From: Corynebacterium diphtheriae
Lineage (GTDB): Bacteria > Actinomycetota > Actinomycetes > Mycobacteriales > Mycobacteriaceae
DNA: 64,000 bases
Direction: 5' to 3'
Assembly: GCF_001457455.1 (NCBI RefSeq)
Contig: NZ_LN831026.1
Span: 1,302,001 to 1,366,000 of the forward strand
Shown here: piece by piece, positions 11,661 to 21,267 of the stretch
How positions within the stretch are numbered: the stretch's first letter is position 1
Layout: the number at the start of each line of letters is the position of its first letter
The notes under the pieces: generated by a model
Told to the model about the DNA's origin: nothing
Database searches by the model: none
Seen by the model: only the letters and a program-made list of their open reading frames with translations
Translations under genes and position numbers: made by a program

Positions 11661-12665
11661 TCAAATATTAATTACTTGAAGAATATCGTCCCCGAGCATC
11701 GAAATGGATTGAGGACTTCCTCTTAATGAACTTGCAATCGTAGTATTAGCACTTTCCGCAGATTTCTTCTCCTCCTCTTGTAGAAGGGAAACTCCTCGAG
11801 TTAAAAGCATGGGCGCACTATACGAATGTAACTGGTCGAGATTACCGCTCGTTAAAAATCCATGTAATAAATGTGGACCGCCTTCAACCAGCACATAACG
11901 CACCCCTCGGTCCCAAAGTTGTACCAATGCTTCTTCGATCGTTGAAAACTGCACAAATCCCGATCGTGCTAACTGCGTACCCTCAGAAATTTTACTCGTT
12001 CCGATGACCACTTTGAGTGGTTGATGCGGCAATAAGGTGCCATCGTCTTTTCGAGCTGTCAAAGCTGGATTATCAGCTTTGACAGTGCCAGTTCCAACAA
12101 TGATCGCATCAAAATGCCGTCGTTGCCGATTGGCGTAATCACGCGATGCACTGCCAGTTATCCATTTGGAGCTGTGGTCTTCAGCAGCAACAAAGCCATC
12201 CAGAGTGTGGGCAGTTTTCCCTACAACATACGGCCAACCACGATCTTTAGATGCTTGCCAAGGAATAAGAGCAGCAACACTGAGGTCTAAAAAGGTCACC
12301 TTTAATCCTTGGCGCCGAAGATATTCCGCCCCGCCTTTCTCTAGCGAACCGGTATCTTGCATGAGATAAACTACGTGCTCAATACCGGATTCAGAAATAG
12401 CATGACTGCAGGGACCAGTTCTTCCCCAGTGATTACATGGCTCTAAAGTGACCACTAATGTGCCACCTTTTGTATTCTCCCCTGCCTGCCTCAATGCCAT
12501 TATTTCAGCGTGAGAGCCCCCAGGTGGTTGGGTATGCCCCCTTCCCACAATCGAGCCATTGCTAGACAGCACCACTGCCCCAACCGGAGGATTAGGGTGT
12601 GTAGTTCCCCAAGCCTTTTCTCCTTCTTGAACTGCTGCAATGACCGCAGGATAAATAAAGTTCAT
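11661..12665 (-). CDS. ribD: Riboflavin biosynthesis deaminase/reductase
   Basis: A bifunctional pyrimidine deaminase and uracil reductase acting on the product of GTP cyclohydrolase II. The deaminase half shows TTHPNPPVGAVV, the zinc motif GSHAEIMAL and TLEPCNHWGRTGPC. The reductase half starts near VVGKTAHTLDGFVA and has VGTGTVKADNPALTAR and VEGGPHL. The frame is open far upstream and overlaps rpe, so the start is a choice: ATG at 12665 gives 334 residues, matching the family, while ATG at 12749 (362 residues) would add an unconserved tail. Neither has a strong ribosome-binding site. It follows rpe in the same direction. Confidence 0.9.
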   Translation of the reverse strand: MNFIYPAVIAAVQEGEKAWGTTHPNPPVGAVVLSSNGSIVGRGHTQPPGGSHAEIMALRQAGENTKGGTLVVTLEPCNHWGRTGPCSHAISESGIEHVVYLMQDTGSLEKGGAEYLRRQGLKVTFLDLSVAALIPWQASKDRGWPYVVGKTAHTLDGFVAAEDHSSKWITGSASRDYANRQRRHFDAIIVGTGTVKADNPALTARKDDGTLLPHQPLKVVIGTSKISEGTQLARSGFVQFSTIEEALVQLWDRGVRYVLVEGGPHLLHGFLTSGNLDQLHSYSAPMLLTRGVSLLQEEEKKSAESANTTIASSLRGSPQSISMLGDDILQVINI

Positions 12666-12759
12666 TTCAGTGCCAATAACCGTAGTTTCCGCATAAATGG
12701 TGTTTAACGGCAACTCAGCACTAAGCGGCACCCCACAATTCACCTGCATGTCTTTCTGT

Positions 12760-13434
12760 CTAGGCACGACTGCGCGCACGTTCGCGTAATGCGTCAATGG
12801 CAGCATTACGGTCATCACTACCAAAGACAGCAGAACCGGCAACAAAGGCATCACACCCTGCTTCTGCAGCTTGGCGGATTGTGGACTCTGAAATACCACC
12901 GTCAATTTCGATAGTCACGTCTAGATTGCGTTCATCAATAATTCGACGAAGTTGACGGACCTTCTCTAATTGCTCCGGCATAAATTTTTGTCCGCCGAAA
13001 CCAGGTTCGACACTCATGATCAAAACTTCGTCAAACTCTTCTAGCATATCGAGATAAGGATCAATCGGAGTACTTGGTTTTAACGAAAACCCTGCTCTTG
13101 CACCCTGTTGTCTAATATGTCGTGCAAGATCTACTGGGTTGTCTGTTGCTTCCACATGAAATATGACAGTAAACGCACCAGCTTTAATGTACGAATCCAC
13201 CCAATTTTCTGGATTTTCGATCATTAGATGAACGTCAAGTGGTTGTGAGGTGCTCAACCGTGCAGCACAAGTGATATCTGCCCCAAAAGAAAGATTTGGC
13301 ACAAAATGACCGTCCATCACATCGACATGAATCCAGTCGGCATGGTTAACCGACTGGATTTCTTCTTCAAGCTTACGAAAATCTGCAGCTAAAATTGATG
13401 GTGCAATAATCGGACACTGTCGAGTCTGAGTCAT
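12760..13434 (-). CDS. rpe: Ribulose-phosphate 3-epimerase
   Basis: Interconverts ribulose 5-phosphate and xylulose 5-phosphate in the pentose phosphate pathway, which also feeds ribulose 5-phosphate to RibBA next door. The 224-residue TIM barrel has APSILAADF at the N-terminus, the metal-binding His and Asp residues in HVDVMDGHFVPNLSFG and HLMIENP, the MSVEPGFGGQKF loop, and EIDGGI with the catalytic Asp. ATG start at 13434. The gene lies between rsmB and ribD, as in other coryneform genomes. Confidence 0.97.
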   Translation of the reverse strand: MTQTRQCPIIAPSILAADFRKLEEEIQSVNHADWIHVDVMDGHFVPNLSFGADITCAARLSTSQPLDVHLMIENPENWVDSYIKAGAFTVIFHVEATDNPVDLARHIRQQGARAGFSLKPSTPIDPYLDMLEEFDEVLIMSVEPGFGGQKFMPEQLEKVRQLRRIIDERNLDVTIEIDGGISESTIRQAAEAGCDAFVAGSAVFGSDDRNAAIDALRERARSRA

Positions 13435-13487
13435 AGCCTCAGTCTAGCGTGGAAACCATAAGCTCGACGCGACGCTACCCCATCTCG

Positions 13488-14945
13488 TTATTTTTTACGC
13501 AGCACTGCGAAAAACATCGCATCTGTGCCATGTCGATGTGGCCACATGTGTACCGACTTGTATTCACCAGTGTTTTCCATACTGGGAACGAGCTCCGCAG
13601 CGTTAAGCTCTTCAACTTCGTGAGAACGAAGTATTCGATCCACAATCTGTCGTGTTTCCCTTAAATCTGGGGAACACGTTGAGTAGACAACGATTCCACC
13701 AGTTCGTACAAGCCGTAAAGCCGATTCGAGCAACTGCGATTGCAGCTTTGTCAGTTCCTCAATGTCAGTTTCTTGTTTTCGCCACCGCGCTTCAGGGCGG
13801 CGTCGTAATGCTCCAAGTCCAGAACATGGTGCATCAACTAATACTCGGTCATATCCTGGCGCCAATCCTGGGGAGCGTCCGTCACCTACTGTAACTTTGA
13901 CGGGCAAACCGCGAACAATGTTTTCGATCAACTTCGCACGGTGCTTGCTCACTTCGACAGCATCCACTGTCGCACCGTCAATACGTGCAATTGCGCCAAG
14001 TAATGCTGCTTTCCCGCCGGGACCAGCACACAGATCAAGCCATTTTCCTTGATCTTCTCCATGTATTGGAGCCTCGGTCACTGCTCTCGCAATTAGTTGA
14101 CTGCCTTCATCTTGGACCGCAGCCAAACCTTCACGAACTGGTTCCAGCGCTCCTGGATCACCAGATTCTAGGTAAACAGCATAGGGAGAATACTTACCTT
14201 CATCGCCTCCAACAATAAGCGCAAGTTCTTCTGCACTCATCTCCCCTGGGCGTGCTACCAAGTGCACCTTTGGACGCTCAGAATCTGCTGATAATGCAGC
14301 CTCCAGCTCGTTCATTCCAACTATCTGGGAAAAACTTCGAGCAATCCAAGCGGGGTGTGCATGCTGAAAGGCAATTGACTCAACCTCACCCGATGGAGTT
14401 AATTTTTCGATCCACGATTGAGGAGAAGTTCTTGAAATTGTACGGAGAACACCGTTGACAAATCCTTTTGCACGATCTTGACCGATTGCTTCCATGATTC
14501 GAACGGTTGTATCTACAGCTGCATGAGCACCTACCCGTGTGTATAAAAGCTGATAGGCGCCTAGGCGCAGCGCTGCCCGCACTTCCGGTTTTAAAGCTTC
14601 AAGTTCCCGTGAAGAACATTCTGCGATCACGGTATCGAGAACACCTTGTGTTCTTAAAGTGCCGTAGGTTAACTCCGTAGCAAATGCCGCATCGCGACCA
14701 GAAAGCTTCGACTGTTTGAGAACTTTAGGAAGGGTGAGATTCGCATATGCTGCATCTATTTCAACTCGTTGAATTACCCAAAAAGCAACTGACCGCGGTA
14801 GGTCAATTCCTCTAAGCGGCTTCCATCGCGGATCTGATTGCGATGATCTCTTTGGTTGGCGAGACCTATTTGTAGATTGCTTCTTTTCACTACGTACGGG
14901 AAGATGGTCGCCTGAGCGCGAACGGGAACGAAAACCACCACTCAT
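13488..14945 (-). CDS. rsmB: 16S rRNA (cytosine-C5) methyltransferase RsmB
   Basis: Methylates one cytosine of 16S rRNA (C967 in E. coli) using SAM. The 485-residue product has a basic Ser/Arg-rich N-terminal tail of about 50 residues, a NusB-like RNA-binding domain (about 60-190), and a SAM methyltransferase domain with LCAGPGGKAALLG, VDAPCSGLGALRR and the catalytic-Cys motif YSTCSPDLRET. ATG at 14945 overlaps the fmt stop as ATGA, so translation is probably coupled; the longer frame runs into fmt and is rejected. Confidence 0.95.
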   Translation of the reverse strand: MSGGFRSRSRSGDHLPVRSEKKQSTNRSRQPKRSSQSDPRWKPLRGIDLPRSVAFWVIQRVEIDAAYANLTLPKVLKQSKLSGRDAAFATELTYGTLRTQGVLDTVIAECSSRELEALKPEVRAALRLGAYQLLYTRVGAHAAVDTTVRIMEAIGQDRAKGFVNGVLRTISRTSPQSWIEKLTPSGEVESIAFQHAHPAWIARSFSQIVGMNELEAALSADSERPKVHLVARPGEMSAEELALIVGGDEGKYSPYAVYLESGDPGALEPVREGLAAVQDEGSQLIARAVTEAPIHGEDQGKWLDLCAGPGGKAALLGAIARIDGATVDAVEVSKHRAKLIENIVRGLPVKVTVGDGRSPGLAPGYDRVLVDAPCSGLGALRRRPEARWRKQETDIEELTKLQSQLLESALRLVRTGGIVVYSTCSPDLRETRQIVDRILRSHEVEELNAAELVPSMENTGEYKSVHMWPHRHGTDAMFFAVLRKK

Positions 14946-15877
14946 GACAGCACCAAGCCTTCTGTGTTTTGCAATCCGCGAGCCCAATCAGATGCCTTCA
15001 TTCTTTTCTTCCCTTGCGGCTGAATTTGGTCAAGCTCAATATTAAGATCGCCGGTTCCTACTAACACACGGTTTTTTTCAATTCTCATGTGTCCTGGTTG
15101 TAAATCTGATTCTTCTGCCACGCTTACAGGGCCAATTTTAAAGCGCTGGTCACCTAGTAAACTCCAAGCCCCTGGACCTGGTGTAACAGCACGAATATGC
15201 TTGTCGACGGCTTCGGCTGGATGTGTCCACTGAATTCGTGCGTCCTCTGTTGTTATCTTAGGTGCATACGTCGCAGTGCCAATTTGCTCACTGTATGTAG
15301 CAATTCCCTGCGCCAAATTATCCATAGTGTTAACCAGAAGATCTGCACCTGAGTACGCCAGCCGAGTGAGTAAATCGTCAGCGGTATCAGTTGATTGAAT
15401 CGGCTCGTGAATTACTCCGAGAATTTGACCGGTATCGAGTCCTTTATCAATTCTAAAAGTAGTAGCACCCGTCGACGTGTCTCCAGCGGCAATAGCAGCC
15501 TGAACTGGGGCTGCGCCACGCCAACGTGGCAAGAGCGAGAAATGCAGATTGATCCATCCATGCGGAACAGCTTGTAAAAGATCCTCTGTAATGAGGTTTC
15601 CGTATGCAACTACTGGAACACAGTCTGGTGCTAGCTCGGTGAGACGGGCTCGAAAAGCGTCGCCATCAGGAGTATTTGGCTTGATCGTAGCCGGAGTTAG
15701 CACTTCGATGCCGTGTTGTTGCGCAAGCTCCGACACAGGTGAAGGGTGCAGAGTCCTTCCACGTCCACGACGTGCATCAGGACGGGTTAACACCGCTACG
15801 ACCTCATGTTCGCTTTCGAGCAATCGGGATAAAGCTACAACTGCAGGCTCAGGTGTTCCAGCAAAAATTAGACGCAT
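14942..15877 (-). CDS. fmt: Methionyl-tRNA formyltransferase
   Basis: Formylates initiator Met-tRNA using 10-formyltetrahydrofolate, preparing it for translation start. The 311-residue protein has MRLIFAGTPEPAV at the N-terminus, the SLLPRWRGAAPVQAAI catalytic segment with the nearby His in NLHFS, and DTGQILG. The C-terminal OB-like domain contains GPGAWSLL. ATG at 15877. It overlaps rsmB by four bases and follows def by 36 bp; def removes the formyl group again, so this def-fmt pair is functional as well as positional. Confidence 0.97.
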   Translation of the reverse strand: MRLIFAGTPEPAVVALSRLLESEHEVVAVLTRPDARRGRGRTLHPSPVSELAQQHGIEVLTPATIKPNTPDGDAFRARLTELAPDCVPVVAYGNLITEDLLQAVPHGWINLHFSLLPRWRGAAPVQAAIAAGDTSTGATTFRIDKGLDTGQILGVIHEPIQSTDTADDLLTRLAYSGADLLVNTMDNLAQGIATYSEQIGTATYAPKITTEDARIQWTHPAEAVDKHIRAVTPGPGAWSLLGDQRFKIGPVSVAEESDLQPGHMRIEKNRVLVGTGDLNIELDQIQPQGKKRMKASDWARGLQNTEGLVLS

Positions 15878-15913
15878 ACTTTCCTCATTAAGTCTTCGAG
15901 TCGGACTCTATAG

Positions 15914-16423
15914 CTATTGATTAAACCACTCAGACTTCCTGATCTGAGCCATTGCGTCTTTCCGGTGGACTTTATCAAGCTTTCTCAAGAATAAAACACC
16001 ATCTAGATGATCTGTTTCATGTTGAATACACCGTGCCATCAAGCCAGAAGCAACCAGTGAAATCGGGTTTCCATCAATATCACGGCCACTAACGCTTACT
16101 GTCATCCAACGCTCAGTTTCTTGCTGAACATCTGGAATGGACAAGCAACCTTCTGGACCAATTTGAATATCTTCCCCAATGGGCTCCCAAACCGGGTTGA
16201 TGATATGCCCGCGAAGTCCATCCTCAATGTGCGAACAGTCATACACAAAGACTCGTTTAGTTACTCCGACTTGGTTAGCTGCCAAGCCAACTCCGCCAGC
16301 CGCATCCATGGTTTCCAACATGTCATTAACCAAATTTCGAATACTGGAGTCGAAGACTTCCACGTCCGACGACTTCGTAGTCAAAACGGGATCACCAAAC
16401 AATCGAATATCGCGGATTGCCAC
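15914..16423 (-). CDS. def: Peptide deformylase
   Basis: A metal hydrolase that removes the N-formyl group from new proteins. At 169 residues it shows all three deformylase motifs: GGVGLAANQVG (about residues 43-53), EGCLSIP with the metal-ligand Cys C93, and QHETDHLDG with ligands H135 and H139 and catalytic E136. The start is GTG at 16423, preceded by AAAGGA six bases away. It is followed by fmt. The family normally uses Fe(II) in the cell. Confidence 0.97.
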   Translation of the reverse strand: MAIRDIRLFGDPVLTTKSSDVEVFDSSIRNLVNDMLETMDAAGGVGLAANQVGVTKRVFVYDCSHIEDGLRGHIINPVWEPIGEDIQIGPEGCLSIPDVQQETERWMTVSVSGRDIDGNPISLVASGLMARCIQHETDHLDGVLFLRKLDKVHRKDAMAQIRKSEWFNQ

Positions 16424-16502
16424 TTTGTTTCCTTTAGTCTCTTCTTATTCTGCCAAGTACAAATCAAATAGAGTCCACATATATAGGCTCACGCCAAAAC
16501 AT

Positions 16503-18530
16503 CTACCCTACATGGATAGGATCGATTTTCACGCGGAGAGGTAATTCTTTACGTTTAGCAGATCGTTGCACAATCCCAGATCGTAAAACTTCCCCTAGTT
16601 CATTACGGTCTTTCAATGGAATACGAATCAACACGCGTTGTGGCGGACCATAGGTATTTTCATCGTATTCGCCCGGAAGTTTGTTTCCTGCAGGAAGGCT
16701 CACCGGCCCCAAAATTTCTGCATGGTCAGGAAGTTGAATCATATCCAAAAATTCATCTATAGCATCTCGAGCACCATCGATAGCCGCCATGTGAGCAGCA
16801 GGCGGAAAATGTACTTCTTGTCTTAGTTCAAGCTCACGCGATGCAGCCCAAATGGGATCCCATCGAATTAATGCTTGAACTTCGAAAAGTCCTGCATCTG
16901 CTACAACAACGACTTCTCCGCCCACCACACAGGGCTCAACTAAAGTGCATACAGAAAACCATTTTGCCAGTGTGTCTTCGGAAGCTCTCAAATCTTGACG
17001 GCTCAGTAAAGCCCAAGTATCAAGCAACACTGCAGCTCCATAACGTCCATCGTCCGCTATTTCTGGTTCAGCTCCAGGGGTAGCTACCACCACTATTGGC
17101 GCATCTGGGATCGTATCGTGCACTCGGTTTCCACCAGAAACAACTACTCGAGTTTGAGGAAATGCTCGACCGATTTCTTCAGCAGTCCGTTCGGCACCCA
17201 ATACAATTGCCCTAAGATTCGAGGATCCACAATGGGTACAACGAAAATGACTATCAGGCCGACCACACCATCGACATTGAGGTGTTTGTGGTGCACCAGA
17301 TTCTGGAAATGGCAATTCCAAGGGACCATTGCAATATCTACAACGCGCGGCAGAACGGCACTGTTGACAAGCTAGTACAGGAATATACCCTTTCCTAGGG
17401 ACGTGAATAAGCACCGGTCGATTTCGCTTCAATGCATCTCTTAATGAAGAAAAAGCTGCTGAAGGAATCCGCGCAGCCCTCGCAAGTGGATCACGTTCCA
17501 ACGCTGTGTTCGTATCTGCAACAGCATGAATGCGCGGCATCATTTTTCGCACTCGTTCGCGATCGACTACTAGATTATGAGCCCAACCTGATTGGACCAA
17601 AAGTTGCGCCTCGGTACTACGCGAATGCCCTGCGAGAATAAGCGAACAATGCTCTTGTGTAGACCGTGTACTCAGGACTTCACGCGCATGAATGTAAGGG
17701 CTACGTGGATCAACTAGATTTTCATCTCCATCGTCTTTAATAACTGCTAATTGTAGGTTGACAACAGGAGCAAATGCGGCACTCCGAGTGCCAACAACGA
17801 TTCGGCCTTGTCCATGCAAAATACTTAAAAACCGCCGATAGCGAGCCTGCGGTCCTTGAGCGGATGTCATCACCGTTATTTGTCGAGCAGATACCAAACC
17901 ACGAAATGCAGCTTCTAATGTTTCTACATCCCGTTGATCAGGAACAACGATGAGTACTCCACCACCCGCAATCGCAACTTTAGTACCCAACGCTGCAATC
18001 GCAGCTGCCCAGTTTTCCCCCGGTGCAATTTGCCAAGCAGCACGAGCGGTTTGACACGCAATTACAGCGTCCACGAATGATTTCCCATGAACGTATTTTG
18101 CCCACATAGACAAATCAGGTTCATCGACATCACCTAGATCGTCCCAACTAGTGGAAAAATCCCCTTCTTCTACTTTTGCATGTCTCGAAGGGATTGCCGA
18201 ACGGATCACATCTGAAGTGATCCCCGCATATCGAGTGGACAAAGATTCGATGAGTCGTCGCAACGCTGGAGTATAGACGGGAACGGACGACTGTACTTTA
18301 TCTAGCCAAGCAAGTCTCCCCTCATGTTCCTGACCTGATGTTCGTTCCAAAATAATTCCGTCAACCAGCCTGCCACCGAATCGTACTCGAACTTTGACAC
18401 CTGGCTGAGCATCATCCGACATCGTCGAATCCACTAGATATTCGAAAACGCGATCCAGATGAGCAACGCCTAGTAATGGCAACACCCGCGCAACTGGAAG
18501 ACTTGAAGCAGCTACGCGGGTTTTAGACAT
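16503..18530 (-). CDS. priA: PriA-like primosomal protein N' with degenerate helicase motifs
   Basis: Resembles PriA, which reloads the replicative helicase at stalled forks. The 675-residue protein keeps the N-terminal DNA-binding region (ARVLPLLGVAHLDRVFEYLV) and the zinc-binding Cys cluster around residues 390-435 (CQQCRSAARCRYC, CRWCGRPD, CTHCGSS). The Walker A site, normally GxTGSGKT, reads APGENWAAAI, and the DEAH box position reads KDDGDEN, so ATPase and helicase activity are probably lost. This degeneration is typical of actinobacterial PriA. ATG at 18530, 18 bases after metK. Fork-restart binding without unwinding is an inference. Confidence 0.92.
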   Translation of the reverse strand: MSKTRVAASSLPVARVLPLLGVAHLDRVFEYLVDSTMSDDAQPGVKVRVRFGGRLVDGIILERTSGQEHEGRLAWLDKVQSSVPVYTPALRRLIESLSTRYAGITSDVIRSAIPSRHAKVEEGDFSTSWDDLGDVDEPDLSMWAKYVHGKSFVDAVIACQTARAAWQIAPGENWAAAIAALGTKVAIAGGGVLIVVPDQRDVETLEAAFRGLVSARQITVMTSAQGPQARYRRFLSILHGQGRIVVGTRSAAFAPVVNLQLAVIKDDGDENLVDPRSPYIHAREVLSTRSTQEHCSLILAGHSRSTEAQLLVQSGWAHNLVVDRERVRKMMPRIHAVADTNTALERDPLARAARIPSAAFSSLRDALKRNRPVLIHVPRKGYIPVLACQQCRSAARCRYCNGPLELPFPESGAPQTPQCRWCGRPDSHFRCTHCGSSNLRAIVLGAERTAEEIGRAFPQTRVVVSGGNRVHDTIPDAPIVVVATPGAEPEIADDGRYGAAVLLDTWALLSRQDLRASEDTLAKWFSVCTLVEPCVVGGEVVVVADAGLFEVQALIRWDPIWAASRELELRQEVHFPPAAHMAAIDGARDAIDEFLDMIQLPDHAEILGPVSLPAGNKLPGEYDENTYGPPQRVLIRIPLKDRNELGEVLRSGIVQRSAKRKELPLRVKIDPIHVG

Positions 18531-18548
18531 GGCAACGATTCTACATAC

Positions 18549-19781
18549 TTAGCCTAAAGACAACACGTCACGCAACTGTTCTGCTCGATCCGTATTTTCC
18601 CAAGGCAGCTTCAGATCATCGCGTCCGAAATGGCCATAGGCGGCCGTACCAGCATAAATCGGACGAAGAAGATCCAACTCTCGAATAATCGCTGCAGGAC
18701 GAAGATCGAACACGTGCAATACTGCATCTTGAATCTGTTCATCCGTCAAACCAAATTTGGCCGTTCCAAAAGTTTCGACATACAAACCGACAGGTTTTGC
18801 ACGACCAATCGCATAAGCAACCTGTACCTCTGCTCGATCAGCCAATCCCGCAGCAACAATATTCTTAGCAACCCAACGCATAGCGTACGCACCTGAACGG
18901 TCTACTTTACTAGGATCTTTTCCAGAGAACGCACCGCCACCATGCCGCGCCATGCCGCCATAGGTATCGACGATGATCTTTCGTCCCGTCAACCCAGCAT
19001 CGCCCATGGGGCCACCAACAACAAAGGAACCCGATGGATTAACCAGCAATGAATAACCGCTGATATCGAGTGTGGACTCCAAGCCTGAATCGCGAAGCAC
19101 CCAGTCAACAACATGCTCTTTAATCTGAGCAAACAGCCATTCCTGGGTTACATCAGGGTCATGCTGAGTTGAAACAACTACCGTATCCAAACGTACCGGG
19201 CGACCTGATTCGTCATACGCAAGTGTTACCTGAGTTTTTCCATCAGGACGCAAATGGGAAACAACAGAGGTCTTACGCACCTGAGTCAGGCGACGAGCAA
19301 GTCGATGCGCCAAATCAATAGGTAAAGGCATCAACGTGGCTGTCTCGTTCGTAGCGTAGCCAAACATTAACCCCTGATCGCCCGCCCCAGCCTGGTCATC
19401 TGCATCTGTATTCTCGCCCGAACGAACCTCATGGGACTGATCAACACCAGCACCAATTTCCTGAGACTGTTCACCAATGGATACGCTCACACCACAGGTG
19501 CGACCGTCAAAGCCAACTTCAGAAGAGTTAAACCCAATTTCAATTAGTTTGTCACGAACCAATTTCGGAATTTCCACGTAGCCGGAGGTACGAACTTCTC
19601 CCACAACGTGAACTAAACCTGTTGTGGTGACAGTCTCCACAGCCACGCGAGCGTGAGGATCCACGCTCAGCAAGGCATCCAATATGGTGTCCGAGATCGC
19701 ATCGCAGATTTTGTCTGGATGCCCCTCGGTAACCGATTCGCTAGAAAACAAACGCAAGCCGGAGGCAGCAGTTTCAGACAC
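18549..19781 (-). CDS. metK: S-adenosylmethionine synthetase
   Basis: Makes SAM from methionine and ATP. The 410-residue form has [19 protein letters not shown] with the catalytic His (about H21), [11 protein letters not shown], the P-loop-like [16 protein letters not shown], and a standard C-terminus. The frame opens 17 codons earlier at TTG 19832, but GTG at 19781 has GAAGGG seven bases upstream and matches the family N-terminus, so it is preferred. The promoter region carries a McbR-type operator (see 19882-19897), consistent with methionine/SAM control of this gene in corynebacteria. Confidence 0.96.
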   Translation of the reverse strand: MSETAASGLRLFSSESVTEGHPDKICDAISDTILDALLSVDPHARVAVETVTTTGLVHVVGEVRTSGYVEIPKLVRDKLIEIGFNSSEVGFDGRTCGVSVSIGEQSQEIGAGVDQSHEVRSGENTDADDQAGAGDQGLMFGYATNETATLMPLPIDLAHRLARRLTQVRKTSVVSHLRPDGKTQVTLAYDESGRPVRLDTVVVSTQHDPDVTQEWLFAQIKEHVVDWVLRDSGLESTLDISGYSLLVNPSGSFVVGGPMGDAGLTGRKIIVDTYGGMARHGGGAFSGKDPSKVDRSGAYAMRWVAKNIVAAGLADRAEVQVAYAIGRAKPVGLYVETFGTAKFGLTDEQIQDAVLHVFDLRPAAIIRELDLLRPIYAGTAAYGHFGRDDLKLPWENTDRAEQLRDVLSLG

Positions 19782-19877
19782 TCGATTGCCCTTCAGTGAA
19801 AAAGATTGATTTAAACGGCTTCCGTCAGACAAAGCTTTTACGCAATAAAGACCTCACCGTTTAAGCTGATTTCACTC

Positions 19878-19906
19878 AATATAGACCAAGCTGTCTAAAA
19901 AGACAA
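19878..19906 (-). promoter_or_regulatory. Predicted sigma-70-type promoter of metK
   Basis: On the minus strand TTGTCT (19906-19901) and TATATT (19883-19878) are separated by exactly 17 bases. The predicted start point lies about 90 bases upstream of the metK GTG. The promoter fits in the 140-bp gap after coaBC, so metK can be expressed on its own. The McbR-type operator lies in the spacer and touches the -10. Confidence 0.65.
19882..19897. promoter_or_regulatory. McbR-type operator in the metK promoter
   Basis: TAGAC-CAAGCT-GTCTA is an exact match to TAGAC-N6-GTCTA, the consensus for McbR. This TetR-type repressor of sulfur-amino-acid genes in C. glutamicum responds to S-adenosylhomocysteine and has metK among its targets. 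The site sits between the predicted -35 and -10, where a bound repressor would block RNA polymerase. Confidence 0.85.
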
Positions 19907-19921
19907 GATTCGCGAGATCAG

Positions 19922-21166
19922 TCACATCTCGGCTTCTAGCAACCTTACGACGTGATCTAAAATATTAAAAGCAATCCAGTGTTTCGATCCCTGCGAGATT
20001 TCCTCAACGTTTCCTTGACGAGACAATAGATATCCACTGTTATCCGCCTTACCGAATACTTTGTCAACGCCGACTTCATTACACATCAAAAGATCGCACT
20101 TTTTTCTGTTCAACTTCTGTCGAGCAAACTCTAAGGGCGTATGATTCGCATCCCCAGTCTCAGCTGCAAACCCAACGATGACAGGTTTTTCACCTTGTCG
20201 TTGTTCGACAAGTCCTCGCAAAATATCAGGATTTTCCACCATCGATATCATTTGAAGTGAAGAGTCAGCCACCCCCTTCTTCATCTTTGCAGAGGCAATT
20301 TCACGCGGACGAAAATCCGCTACCGCAGCAGCCATAATCACAACATCACTATTACGTGCTTCCCGCATGCATTCCCGCTGCATTTCCACCGCCGATGTAA
20401 CATTCACTACTCGTGCACCACAAGGAACCGGAAGCTTATCTGTCGCACCGGCAATGACGGTAACTTCGGCCCCACGCTGTGACGCGATCTCTGCTAGCGC
20501 GAATCCTTGCCTACCTGACGATCTATTGCCTACATAACGCACAGGATCAATGTTCTCTTGAGTGCCTCCTGCCGAAATTAGCACTTTCTTACCCACAAGA
20601 TCGCGAGGCATGACTTTCGTGCGTGCCACAGTTTTAGCAAAATCGATAATTTGATCGGAATCAGGCAAACGCCCTGGGCCAGTATCTGCGCCTGTGAGAC
20701 GACCGTGAGCTGGATCCATAACGATGATGCCCCGGCGACGCAGCGTAGCAACGTTTTCACGGGTAGCGGCGTTACTCCACATCTCTGTATGCATTGCTGG
20801 CACCAAAACAATTGGGCAAGTAGCTACAAGTAAAGTTGCAGTCAATAGGTCATCTGCTCGCCCCATAGCCACTCGAGCAATCAGGTCAGCTGTGGCGGGA
20901 GCCACGACGATCAGATCAGCGTGCTGCCCAACATTGACATGGCGGACCTCATCGACAGCATCAAAAACGGTAGTAGAAACTGGATTTCCAGAAAGAGCTT
21001 CAAAAGTTGCCTTACCAACAAAATTCAATGCTGCAGAAGTTGGTACAACAACAACGTTCGCACCATCCTCTTTAAATCCTCTCACTACATGGCAGGATTT
21101 GTAGGCAGCAATACCGCCGGCAACACCTACTACAATTGTGCTGTTATCAAATGAAGTATTCGTCAT
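19922..21166 (-). CDS. coaBC: Bifunctional phosphopantothenoylcysteine synthetase/decarboxylase
   Basis: Catalyses two steps of coenzyme A synthesis: CoaB joins 4'-phosphopantothenate to cysteine using CTP, and CoaC decarboxylates the product with FMN. The 414-residue protein has the flavoprotein N-terminal half (VVGVAGGIAAYKSCHVVRG, ATADLIARVAMG, PAMHTEMWSN) and the CoaB half (ISAGGTQENIDPVRYVGNRS, AAVADFRP, and a KMKK segment). The typical HxxxN catalytic positions of CoaC are in HVNVG and PAMHTEMW. ATG at 21166, 101 bp after rpoZ. The rpoZ-coaBC-metK order is common in actinobacteria. Confidence 0.96.
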   Translation of the reverse strand: MTNTSFDNSTIVVGVAGGIAAYKSCHVVRGFKEDGANVVVVPTSAALNFVGKATFEALSGNPVSTTVFDAVDEVRHVNVGQHADLIVVAPATADLIARVAMGRADDLLTATLLVATCPIVLVPAMHTEMWSNAATRENVATLRRRGIIVMDPAHGRLTGADTGPGRLPDSDQIIDFAKTVARTKVMPRDLVGKKVLISAGGTQENIDPVRYVGNRSSGRQGFALAEIASQRGAEVTVIAGATDKLPVPCGARVVNVTSAVEMQRECMREARNSDVVIMAAAVADFRPREIASAKMKKGVADSSLQMISMVENPDILRGLVEQRQGEKPVIVGFAAETGDANHTPLEFARQKLNRKKCDLLMCNEVGVDKVFGKADNSGYLLSRQGNVEEISQGSKHWIAFNILDHVVRLLEAEM

Positions 21167-21267
21167 AAAATCTCACTTATTTTGGAGTAAAACGAACCCC
21201 CTTTGCTGTTTAAAACATAGTGCAAAGGGGGTTGCTTCAACTATGGTCCGCCTAAGCCGCGAAGACC

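Noticed and set aside
12666-12905. Long N-terminal extension of RibD
   Set aside because: It overlaps rpe in another frame and is unrelated to the deaminase domain start; family length fits ATG 12665.
9036-13487. FMN riboswitch controlling rib genes
   Set aside because: The gaps before ribD, ribE, ribBA and ribH are too short for an RFN element and no RFN-like conserved stems are seen.
19782-19921. SAM riboswitch before metK
   Set aside because: The leader is short (about 90 bases) and shows no SAM-I/II-like fold; the McbR operator explains regulation.
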